Shown piece after piece: positions 1-11,000 of a DNA stretch of 64,000 nucleotides. Source of the stretch: Cloeon dipterum. Taxonomy: Eukaryota > Arthropoda > Insecta > Ephemeroptera > Baetidae. The notes under the pieces are model-generated. The model saw only the letters and a program-made list of their open reading frames with translations. It ran no database searches and was not told the DNA's origin. The DNA lies in the NCBI RefSeq assembly GCF_949628265.1, contig NC_088789.1, positions 8,548,886 through 8,612,885 of the forward strand, in the 5' to 3' direction. Positions within the stretch are counted from its first letter, which is position 1. The number at the start of each line of letters is the position of its first letter. Position numbers and translations under genes: made by a program.

Positions 1-484
1 TTTAAATTTAGAATTTTAATATATGACTTAAATTATTGTCAGGGGAGTTCATCAGCCAACTCACTAATTGCTTTATTTAGCGAAATAGTGAGAGCGAAGG
101 AGTGCGATGTTAGGCTGAAGGAGCGCGAACAAAGAGAGGCAACGGCAACCAACGAAAATTTGTATTTGACTTAGCATTATTTTTACCTTGTACTTACTTT
201 GATTTTTTTAATTTTCAGTATCTGTATAACTTGAACTTGAACGAAGGATAGATTAATTTTTTATTCTTTGAAATAATTTATCTCTTCAGCTTCCAAGTTT
301 ACCATTGCTAAATGGCTTCTATTTTAATGTGAGTTAAAAATGTTTAAATTTAAAATTAGAACATAAAACCAATTATTAGTATATAGCAATTTATAAAGTC
401 TGTTTTCAAGAAAAGTGGATTTTGCAAACCCCGTTATTTGATTAGTAGGTGAGACCCGGCCAATGGCAACAGATCTAAAGGTAC
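1..484. other. No gene seen; flank or intron beyond the last SHIPPO exon
   Basis: AT-rich DNA. I looked on the minus strand for another phase-1 exon with the SHIPPO signature and found none. The frame of exon 485-589 stays open to 324, so this may be 3' exon, 3' UTR or intron. Confidence 0.5.
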
Positions 485-2979
485 CTGGGGTGTCACTGGG
501 TTTATCCACCTGCGTTTTCAGACCGAACGTATACTTGGGTGTAGAGTCGAGAGCATCCACACTCTTTTCGGGTTCGTAAGTGCCGGGTGCTACAATTTCA
601 AACGTTCTCGTGCAAAGAGTTCATTCACTCTGCGTGCATGATACTGACCTGGTGTGTTGCTGGGCTTTTCCAGATTCGGTTTCAGGCCAAACGTGTACTT
701 AGGAGTGTCCTTCAGAGCATCTACGCTCTTTTCAGGGCTGTAAGCTCCCGGAGCTTTTGAAAAGTTGTACTCTCTGTGAGTGCGATTGTGCTACGGAACC
801 GTGCTGTTCCTTACCTGGATAGTTGCTGGGCTTTTCTGGTTTCGACTTCAGGCCGAAGGTGTACTTGGGAGTGTCGGTGAGCGCATCAACAGACTTCTCA
901 GGACTGTAGGCGCCTGGCGCCGGGTTGTTGTTAGGCTTGGCCCCCTGCGTTTTTAGACCGAACGTGTATTTCGGCGTGGAGTCGTAAACCTCGTCCACTT
1001 TCTCGGGGCTATACGTTCCAGGGGCTTTTGGGGGGTAAGTGAGAAGAAAAATTAACGAACAAATAAATCAAAAAGCCGTAATTAAATTACCAGGGGTATC
1101 GCTCTTGATTTTGTTCTCAGGTTTCAAGCCGAAAGTGTATCTAGGCGTGTCTGTGAGAGCGTCCATGTTCTTTTCGGGGGAATAAGTGCCAGGGGCTTTT
1201 TAAAATAGAGAACGAAATTAAAATTAAAATAAAAAGCTTGTTTCCAACTGTGAGTACCAGGAATGTTGTTGGGTTTATTCAGGTCAGGCCTCAATCCAAA
1301 CGTGTATCTAGGCGTGTCTGTAAGGGCATCAATGTTCTTTTCAGGAGAATATGTGCCAGGAGCTTTTAACAAAGGGGAAAAACGGAACATAAATACAAAA
1401 GAAAAGTGTTTTTGATTAGGCGGTGTACCAGGATAATTGTTGGGTTTGTTCAGATCGGGCTTTAATCCAAAGGTGTACTTGGGAGTGCTGTCCATAGCGT
1501 CAATGCTCTTCTCAGGGCTGTAAGCGCAAGGGGCTGGGAAAATGATTTTGCGTCAGTTTGATTTAAATACCAAAACAAATTAGATTCCATACCAGGTATG
1601 TTATTGGGTTTGTCGAGATTGGGCTTGAGACCAAACGAGTATTTGGGAGTGTCCGTGAGTGCGTCTACATTTTTCTCAGGGCTATATGTCCCGGGAGCTA
1701 AACAAAATCACGTTCGCAGATGGAAGTTTAAAAAAATGAAGAAAATGATACCAGGGGTTGTGCTCGGTTTCTCCAACTGCGGCTTGAGACCAAATGTGTA
1801 TCTAGGAGTATCTGTGAGAGAGTCCATGTTCTTTTCAGGACTGTAAGCTCCAGGGGCTTGGGTGATATTTACAAAATTAATTTTACAATAAAAAAATCAT
1901 ATGATTTGAATACCAGGCGTGTTGCTGGGTTTATCTGGATGGGGCTTGAGGCCAAAGGAATACTTGGGAGTATCTTTTAGTGCATCCATATTTTTCTCAG
2001 GAGAGTAGCATCCAGGGGCTGTTATAAAAATTTAAAAAGGAAAAAAAACGCAAATTTAAAACTATACCAGGGTTGTTGCTAGGTTTTTCCAACTGGTGCT
2101 TGACTCCAAAGGTATATTTGGGAGTGTCTTTCAGGGCATCCATGCTTTTCTCAGGGCAATAGGTTCCAGGGGCTATTTAAAAAATACTAAAAAAATGAAA
2201 CAAAATTTAGGTAAAAACTCCCACCAGGGGTGTTGCTAGGTTTCTCTAGCTGCGGCTTCAGGCCAAACGAATACATTGGGGTGTCTTTCAGGGCGTCAAC
2301 GTTCTTCTCAGGAGAATATGTGCCAGGGGCTAAGAAATCAACATAAATTTAAAATAAAATAAATTGGTACCACGTGCTGGGTTTGGTAACTGAAAATTTC
2401 AAAAGTGAATATTTCCACTCATTTTGGAAAGAAGAGGCAAAAAATTAGTTCAGAATAAATTATATTTTCCGGATTTGAGCATGGTTTTAATTAATTAGTG
2501 AAGTAGTAAGTAGTAATAAAATAAAACATTAAGCAACCAAACAAAACTTGAGAATTTATAGCAACGATTTCCAGATTATGAAGAGGAAAAATAGGGGGGA
2601 ATACCTGGGGTGTTGCTGGGCTTCTCAACCTGATTTTTGAGGCCAAACGAGTACCTCGGAGTGTCCGTAAGTGCGTCCCGATTTTTCTCTGGGCTGTATG
2701 TGCCAGGCGCTACGTGCACAAAAATATTGGTATTCCGGAAACAGGAGGAAAAGATATATCGTAGCTAACCTGGTGTGTTACTGGGCTTTTCAGGAGCATG
2801 TTTGAGGCCAAAACTGTATTTGGGGGCCGAGTCGTGGGTGTCGACGCCTTTTTCGGGACTGTAAGTTCCAGGGGCAGGCGTGTCTTTGGGCTTTTCCGAA
2901 TGGGGCTTCAGACCGAACGAGTACTTTGGCGAGTCCTTAAGAGCATCCACGCTCTTTTCAGGACTGTATGCGCCAGGGG
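485..2979 (-). repeat. Tandem array of 105-bp SHIPPO exons (two doubled to 210 bp)
   Basis: Thirteen consecutive exons have length 105 or 210 nt (35 or 70 codons), all beginning and ending in phase 1 and separated mostly by introns of 60-110 bp. Exons 2770-2979 and 815-1024 each carry two repeat units without an intron between them. Because each unit is a symmetric phase-1 exon, unequal crossing over adds or removes a whole repeat without shifting the frame. Units differ by scattered substitutions, so the expansion is not brand new. Confidence 0.9.
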
Positions 2980-5900
2980 CTATTCAAAAGGTGTTTATAA
3001 AGCACGGCTCATTTACCTTTAAGATCCGCTTGCGTCTTTGCAAACAATGCTCAAAATATAAGATTTCTGGCAGTTTAAGAAGCAGTATTTTACGTGTTTT
3101 GTGACTAATTTAGTCTACGCTTGTTACTGTTTTTAGTGCACGACTGGTGCGTTCGAGTCAAAAATCAATTTTAAAATAATTCTAACCTGGAGTGGAACTG
3201 GGCTTTTCATTCTGCGTCTTCATTCCGAAAGTGTATTTCGGCGCCATGTCGTGCAACGCCTTGTCGCTCTTCTCAGGGCTGTAGTCTCCAGGGGCGGGTG
3301 TCGAGTCGGACTTGGGGTCTTTCGGGCGACCGTGCAGGGTCGATGCGGGCGGCGTGTCCTTGCCTGCTGAGAATACCGCAACGGTGTGTGTAGTCAACAG
3401 TAAAAACAATTCTACTATGTCAAGTATTATTTTTGTTTAACATTAAAAATGAGTTCTTAATTTTGTATGATCAGGCTATAAAATTTTGAATAAAAGTACT
3501 AATAAAACGAATAAATCTTTGAGAAGAGAGAAAGCACGAACGCGCCTCGCTCCCACGCGCTGGCGAGTGGCGAGATAGAAGATTGAGCCGATTTTGGCGT
3601 GGGCGAAACGTGATGCCCTGATCTCGTTTAGAGGCCATTGGCTTTTTTAAACGAATAAAGTGACAGTCGAAAAGGCAAGGTCGATAAATTTGTCCAACCT
3701 TTGGCACTCAGGCCGGTCACATTGTATTGTCCTGGGCCAGGGCCGGGGCTGTCGTTTTTGTTGTTGTGCCTGAAAAAATTGAACAATTTGTGCAGGGAGT
3801 CTGTTCAACAGAGGAATCCAATGTTGTTTTGTCTTACCTGCCACCGAAACTGAAGGCGGGCGCTCTGCCTTTCTTTGAGTCGTGAGCAACATTTCCTGAA
3901 ACCAAAAAAGCAAAATATAGAAAATGTATATTTTAAAACAAAGTATAGTCTGTATGTGCCCATTTTGCATGGCAGGAAGACAACACTTTATTTTACTAAT
4001 ATGATTAATACATATATTATAAAAAAACTTGATAAGAACGTGAATTTTGTTTAATTTTAATTCAATTTTATAATTTTCAACTAAAAACTGTGATCCAGAT
4101 CAATGGTGCATTCCAACCTGTATGGTACACAAAATCGTAGAATTCAGGGACCAATTAATTGAGCATTTTGTAGCATAAATGGAAAAGCAAAGAGGAGCGG
4201 ACCCATGAAAAACGATTTTAATCTAATTTTCTTTTACCACGATGTGAGAGATAAAAATAAACTTTTTATTTTAAAATAATCGCATGACATCATCAGTTTT
4301 AATTATCTTATTACTCTTCAAACGCTTATTATTTATTATGATCGACTTCATTGTTGAAACAAAGCGACACTGATATTCTTTACGATAATCATATGCATCA
4401 AGGCCTGTTATTGAATGAAGCTGCATCAATTCTATTTGAAAAGGCAGGTGAGCATGATGCAGGCGCAGGAAGTTGGCGTTTTGTGGGCACAATGAGAGTC
4501 GTAATGAAAAGCGGCGTTTGAAGGCACATAGGGCGTCGACTGCTGCAACCTTTCTCATTATCATCGGTGCCCTCCACACACACAGCAGGTTTCGAACACA
4601 CACATTCAAAAGTGCACGTCACACGCGCGTTTCCTCGTCTCTTGCAAGCGTGGGACAACCGGCTTCATGACAGAGCTGCTCTTTTTTGTCTAAATTATGC
4701 ACGCGTATGAGAGAGAGAAGGGGAAACGGCAAAAAGCAATAAACGAAAACGTGTGATATACGAAGGTAATTATTTTTCCTCTCCCCAGCATTGACTTTTC
4801 ACAGTTACACCCATCCTACCAGTGATTTAAAGGGCCAAGCACACATATGAGATGTTAATTGCTCGCAACAACCACCATTTTAGCAATATCCGTGTACATT
4901 TTTGTATGTTAAATTTGTGTACATTTAAATTTTTGCCCGGCGTTCTCTGTTTTTATCTAAATGTCAGAGTGCTGTGTAAAACAACTTCAACTTCTTCTCG
5001 GATATTAATAATAGTATATAGTGTAATTATTTTTTCAATTGTGATTTAACAAAAACAAACTGTTGGAATGATTATTGCTGCGCAGTGCCAAGTAATATAA
5101 AAAAATTATCGGTTTTGCAGATTTAATACTAGTTCTGTGACAAACCAGTTAATTTCTGCAATCTAATAGACTGTGATAAGAAGAATTTGACTCTGTCTCT
5201 AGCCGCCAAAGCAAATACGAGCAGTGACGGGTGTTATTGATAAATGAATATTTCATGTACAAATGTGTCTTTTTATGTGCCCAAATGGCAAGAATAAGTT
5301 TTTTTAAATTATCGCTCTGTAAGATATTTACCATGCTATCCAATATAATAAATTTGATTGATAATTGTTCCTTTCAAACAACATGAATGTATTTTGACCA
5401 ATTGAGAGAATAAACAAGAGTTTTATTATTAACACGCTATTTCATTGCTCCTCACATGTCATGAATTAGAAACCGATCCGCAGGCGTTATATGCAAATCT
5501 GTCGAGATTTTCTGTAATGAATATTAATAAGATGTGTATGTATTTTCAGCGTGTGATCGATTTGGGTCAGCGTGCATTTGTATTCGAGCGACAGAAAACC
5601 AAGTCCAAATATGTCTTTGATCGTACTTTTTTCACCATTTTCCAACGGCATACAATTTCATCTGCTGCTGACGATGGTGAGCAGATTCGAGGAGGAAAAT
5701 TTATCGGCCGGTCGCCCTTGTACTCGGTCGGAAAGGTATACATTATGGTGCATGCGGGGCCGCCTCCGCAGCCGGCCCACTCGCGGCCCCCGCGCCTTAT
5801 AAGAACATTTGGCGCTCAGCAGCCGTTACGATCGGCTCGGCAGTGAGTCAGGCGAGCAAGACGTCGTGTGGGCGACAAAAACCGCCGGCAGTCCAACCGC

Positions 5901-7126
5901 GTGCACGTCTCCTTTTTTCTGGAAACCGGCATTTCTAATTGATTTCATTTAATTAACACCTACAGCCACTCGTTATCTGAAACGCTTTCTTTGCACTTCA
6001 CTCTCAACATCAGGCAGTTATTTTAATCACTGTGATTATTTCTTGTGCTGGTTTCAAAATATTGCACTGATCCAAACCGTTCCTTTAAAATTCCGCAAGA
6101 CATAAAAAATAAATTTGCGCTGACAGGCATTATTCTTGCCGTATCTTTCATCGCTGAATGAGAAGACGATCGTTTTATTCCAGCGATGAATTACAGATTT
6201 ACGCAAATTTCACAGGGAATTTGTTGTTTGCGCATAAATCTGTATAAAAAGGAGCAGAGGAGCCGCACCCTGAGGAAATCAGGTCTGCCCAAAAAGCAGC
6301 TGCCCTGGTCGACTGCCGCCTGCATAATTATATATTCCGAATAGTTCGCTGAGTAACAATCGCAGAGCGAGTGGGCAACAAAAAGGGAACACACCCCAAT
6401 TACAAAGCCAGTGAGCATGAATTTTCATTGTGTTCGGCCTAATTACCCCATTGGTCATTATTGTCAAGTTACAATGGCAAATATGGCGGAATTCATTAAT
6501 AAATATAATAAATGAGGGCTTCATTCCACATGTCACAGACGAAACAATAAACCTCATGGACCTTATTAATCATTCTCGTTGTTTTCACTCAGTTTTCTAT
6601 GGAATTTAAAGAACACGGATAAAAATTGAACCCAACATAATGAAGCAATTCAATTAAATTGGTCTAAAATCATAATTATAACTGGCCAATTATGAATGAA
6701 CTATTTTCGCAAAAACAAATAATGTTATAACTTCCCCATAAAGGACCACACAGACACAGTCCGCACAATTGGATTTGGAGCCTATATTTTTAAAATTATC
6801 ATTCTTAATTGTTGCACAAAAATTTGGATAAATTTTTAAGATCTGAGGAGACGGCAACATTTGAAAATAAAAAAAAAATTTGTAGTTTGTTCAGGTTAGC
6901 AAGGAAATATTTCACTAAATTTTAAATCTTTCTCCTTTTTTCTGTTCAAACTGACATATGATGGCGCATGATCAATATTTATATTTAATGGAAAATTTTC
7001 AAAGCAGCCGGTTGTCTTACCGATAGTGGTCCTGAGGGCGACGCAGGCCGGTCCAGGACTGTTGTGCTCAGCAGCGATGGGTCCTCTCCGCTTGGTCGGC
7101 GTCCACGGTCTCTGTGTGAATCCCAT
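485..7126 (-). CDS. ODF3/CIMAP-type SHIPPO-repeat protein, 17 exons, 3' end not resolved
   Basis: Coding exons in transcript order: 7021-7126, 3838-3895, 3699-3769, 3187-3366, 2770-2979, 2605-2709, 2225-2329, 2068-2172, 1914-2018, 1752-1856, 1593-1697, 1429-1533, 1258-1362, 1091-1195, 815-1024, 649-753, 485-589. Frame is kept across every junction. The N-terminus (MGFTQRPW, then RRGPIAAEHNSPGP) and the next exons (KKGRAPAFSFGGR, SPGPGPGQYNVTGL, KDTPPAS) match the start of ODF3/CIMAP proteins, which coat or line axonemal microtubules in sperm and cilia. About 16 repeats follow, each with APGxYSPEK, TPKYTFGLK and KPxNxPG. From exon 3187-3366 on every exon is phase 1-1, 105 nt or a multiple. The stop codon is not placed: exon 485-589 either reads through its GTACCT donor to a stop at 324 or splices to exons beyond the window. 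Intron 1 is 3.1 kb. The family assignment is firm; the sperm or ciliary role is inferred from the family. Confidence 0.9.
5740..5870 (+). promoter_or_regulatory. GC-rich island with TATA-like box inside SHIPPO intron 1
   Basis: A sharp GC-rich patch in AT-rich intron DNA contains TATAAGAA at 5798-5805. Initiator-like TCAGC lies at 5816-5820, about 20 bp downstream, which is closer than the usual 30 bp. A GTGAGT donor-like site follows at 5843. This could be a plus-strand start site with a short first exon. No coding sequence can be tied to it, and an enhancer or chance are possible. Confidence 0.3.
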
Positions 7127-8020
7127 CTGGAACCAAAAATCGATTCATTCGCGTGTGGCCCACTGACAAAGAAAAAATGTGTCCTCGCTTTTTTGCATTT
7201 CTATAGGCACGCAAAGCGGACGCCAAATTGAATCAACTGTCTGCGCTTCTCAATTCAATGGCAGCAAGAGAGACAGGGCCGTGGGAAAACCAGCAGCAGG
7301 GATTAAATACAGATGCAATTTCATTACAGAGCAGTGCTAATTGCTTTTCAGTTCATTTAGGTCAGGATAATTAGCAATCAACCCTTTGATCTAGTGTGCT
7401 GTGTAAAGCCGATTGATATTGGCAGTATAGCAAATAATTTTTATGAGTGTCCAAGGTCTTTGAAGCGTGGCTCCATTATCTAAATTATGGCGTAAATTAT
7501 GCAGCCTTTAAACATAATTTTTTGCTTCCTTGTTGCTTTGATTACAACCCAAAGTCATGCAAGGACGGGGAACATTTTTAATCATTCTGTACGCAGACGT
7601 CAATTAAAATTAATTTTCTTTCATAAAATTGTATAAATGTCGATCTATAATATTTTGTACATTATTTAAAGACATTAAGTTTCATTTCTTTAACACTGGA
7701 ACATGCGAAAAATGCGTGACCAATATAAATTAGATCTCAATAAATGATTGCAAGTTTCCAGCTTTGTCAGAAAAGAACTGGAAGAAAGCTGATTTTAAAG
7801 ACGAATAAATTTTCACGGTTTTGTAGGACACTATTCGTGGCTATCATTTTCAAGCAGTCTCTTTCATCTAGAATTGTTTTCGTTGCGATTATGTAAATTT
7901 TCAATATGCAGCAAAAGGAACACATACGATTACTGAACGTGTTAATTATTTTTGTACTTCTCGTTCCACACCGTTGGTTCATACTACAAATCTAATCACA
8001 TATCTCAATTTGTTACGGAG

Positions 8021-8074
8021 GATTGTAGGCTTAGTGTTGCACGCATAATTGCGGTTAATAAATTATTCATTCAT
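8021..8074 (+). mobile_element. LINE-like 3' tail fragment, copy 1
   Basis: The segment GATTGTAGGCTTAGTGTT followed by an ACGCATA segment and AATAAATTATTCATTCAT recurs with few changes at 23647-23704. The ending in short ATTC repeats is typical of the 3' end of CR1-like non-LTR retrotransposons. Only the tail remains. Confidence 0.5.
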
Positions 8075-11000
8075 AACTTAATTTAAATATTAACGTAGTT
8101 CGTAATCTTTAAAAACTGTGTTTTTTTTAATTGCAAAGTAGCAATCAATGATATTACAAATGTCCGGTTAATAACATTCATTTAACGCCAAGTATTCTTG
8201 CCACAAAGTCAAAGCTTGGTGACAACATGTTACTTTATTGTCTTTTACGCCTAGTAATTGTGTGGCAAACTGACAGACTGTGAGCAGAAGATCCCGCGCG
8301 AAATGGGAAAAAGAAGTCGTCCTCGCGGGTGATTCACCGCAGCTAAGCAAGTGCAAGGTTCACATTGACCCATATTCAACACTGAACCGTGCGCCTGTTT
8401 ACAACTGTGAGATATCCTCTTATAAATAAACATGTACAATGATTGCTCTTCGTTCAAGGATTCTTTTGAATAGGAAAGGAACGCAGGTGCCATAAACAAA
8501 AATTTGCACGTCAAATGTGTATTCCATTTCGGCGCTGTGGAAATTCAAGGTTGTTGACCAGAAAAAGGTCACGAACCGCAGCTAAAGAAATCTACATTTG
8601 GGTTTTGTACTGATTTTTTGTGAAACTAAAAATTGCACACATCTTGGAAAAAGAGAGTGATCTAGTTGAGCAACTTGCGCAAACCGCAAGGAGCGGTGTT
8701 GAATTTGTACATGCTTTTGTGTCATGCGATTGCCTTTAATCCGCAAACTGGAACTCGAGCGCTTTTTATCTTCTGTGTTCGCAACTGGCAAGGGAACCCT
8801 GGGTGCGTACCGCTCTTTACATGCAATTATTTTTGCTTGAACCGTGTAGACTTTCATGACTTTGTCCTGGTGATCCATGTAAACACCACAAAAGTGAACA
8901 CATTTGAGCAAAAAAAAAAAAAAAAACATGTCAGAGCGGAACGGACCTAGGATTCCATTGTGAATTTTAACAAAAAATCTCTTAATGGATCTTCACTTAT
9001 AAACGCAGAGCAGGCCGTCTCGTGCTAGTTTTCCATGTCGTCTGCTATAAAATTACAAATTTATCGGCTTAATATGCAAATGGAGCAAAATTAAATCACG
9101 CACGCGCTCATAAACAAGTTAATTTATGATGATTCGGTCCCGTCGTGTCTTGAGACCAATTACAGGGTCCTTTCAGATTTTTAATCTCTTGATTTACGGC
9201 GGCATCAGCAAAGGTGCTGTTCAGTCCACTTCACGGCAGGATTAAAAATAAGGCAACGATTTTGTCCGCCCACGTAGCCGCTCATTTTCGCAGATTTATC
9301 ATAATTACGTCGGCTCGGCATCATGTAGGCTTGAGAAGGAAAGAACTGCGAATGTTGCGAGTCGTAAAACTTTGCTCAACTGTTGTAAAATAAAATAACT
9401 CATGCACTCGGCATAATACCTCCGCTTTTCGCTCCGTGGAATAATAAGCAATGTATGTACACGGATAATAAATTAAAGTGAGTCTCTAACTTTGTATTTT
9501 ACGGCGCATCAAGCAAGAATTTTTACTCATCGATCATTACGCTCTTTAACCGTAGTCACCGTGGATTATTCTCGCAAGAATGGTTTTAAAAAGGCTTTTT
9601 TACATTGGAAGTATTGAAACTTTTGCATGCATAAAATAAAAAAATGCCAAGTATTCATTTGTGTGAAGTGAGGACAAAAGTTGAGGAAGATTCTTAAATT
9701 AATTTTGGACGCAAAACCTTCAGGAATTTATAATTTATTAGAGTGGTTTTAGGGAAATGCTTATTTTATGCCTAAAAAGATTTCAGGTAGTGCAATAAAT
9801 TCGATCAGGTTTCTCCAAAATGCAAAGTAAATGGGAAAATGCCTTTTCAGTACTTCATTCTATCTTATGTGGCGACGAGACCTTTAATTCTGCCCACGCG
9901 ACGACCACAAATCTAGCTAATTTGTAATGATCTAGAATAAGTCAACGCGACGCGCCCACGGCACCCAAGGCGGAAGCTAAAAACGACACGATTCAACCCT
10001 CAGGCTCTTGAAAATCAATTTATATTTATCCAGTGATCTCTATCTGATATCTAATTAATTATCCTTTTAATTAATGCAGGAGTCGGTACATAACTCATCC
10101 TGCGTGTAGATTTTCGCGCTGGACGAGAAAATTGCTCGGCGGGAACATGCGAGACAGGCAAAGCTGTCAGCGCACATTTAAAATCTCACGCGCAGAGTGT
10201 TTTTACGGCGCGCAATTAGGCTGTTAAAAATGATGAAATCCTGCTTTCGAAGTTAAAAAGTCACACATCTGCGTGTTCCAATTCTGCCACACACGTTGTA
10301 GTGAAATAAAACTAAACAGGTCCATTAGAAGTCGGGCATGAATGGAAAATGCGAGAAAGAGAATGTGCTTTTCCAGTTCGTGGGAACTTCCTTTCCATCG
10401 CATGACAGGCTGGAAATAGCTTTTGAAAGCGAGGTCCGTATTCAAAACATCCGCCGCAATCAAACCTTTTTAGCAAAATCAATGAAAAATGAATAAATTT
10501 CCGCACGTTCAGCAGGAAAGAATGGCAAGCGCGCCCTTTCGCAGCGAGTTTCAATCGGTTGCAAAGGGTCTTTTGTGTCAAGCAGCGCCAGTCGTCGCTG
10601 CGTCCTCGCCAATTTGGGACAAAGAAGCGTCCAAAGCGGCGGACTAATTGTTTAGAATCCAAATCGTCTGTCGTGGGCCTCGTGTGCATGAAACAGAAGA
10701 CAAAATCACGCGACGACAGAGGCAAAAGTCGAAGCGGCGCGGGGACACGCGGTGCCTGCCCCCGCGCGCGCCGATCGACGCCCTGTATTTGCTCGAATGC
10801 GGCGGAAAACACACTCTCTAATGTCAGCTGCTTTTCCATTCCATAATACACACACACGGAATTGGCATGAATGCGAGCGCAGCAGTGGCGGAACGTCGTT
10901 TGTTTTGCGTGTCGAGCGGTCCCGGCAGCGATTTCGTGCCATGCCAATAAATTTCCCGCACTTTCGTGTGCAAAATCGGAATAAATTTTTCTTTTTCTCT

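Noticed and set aside
485-2979. Regularly spaced repeats that at first glance resemble a CRISPR or satellite array
   Set aside because: Units are in-frame exons with splice sites and a SHIPPO protein signature; they are gene structure.
5445-5846. 133-codon open frame on the plus strand
   Set aside because: Crosses from AT-rich to GC-rich DNA without protein-like features; overlaps the possible promoter.
10312-10947. 211-codon open frame on the minus strand
   Set aside because: No domain, compositionally odd, overlapped by frames on the other strand in a GC-rich patch, no splice partner.
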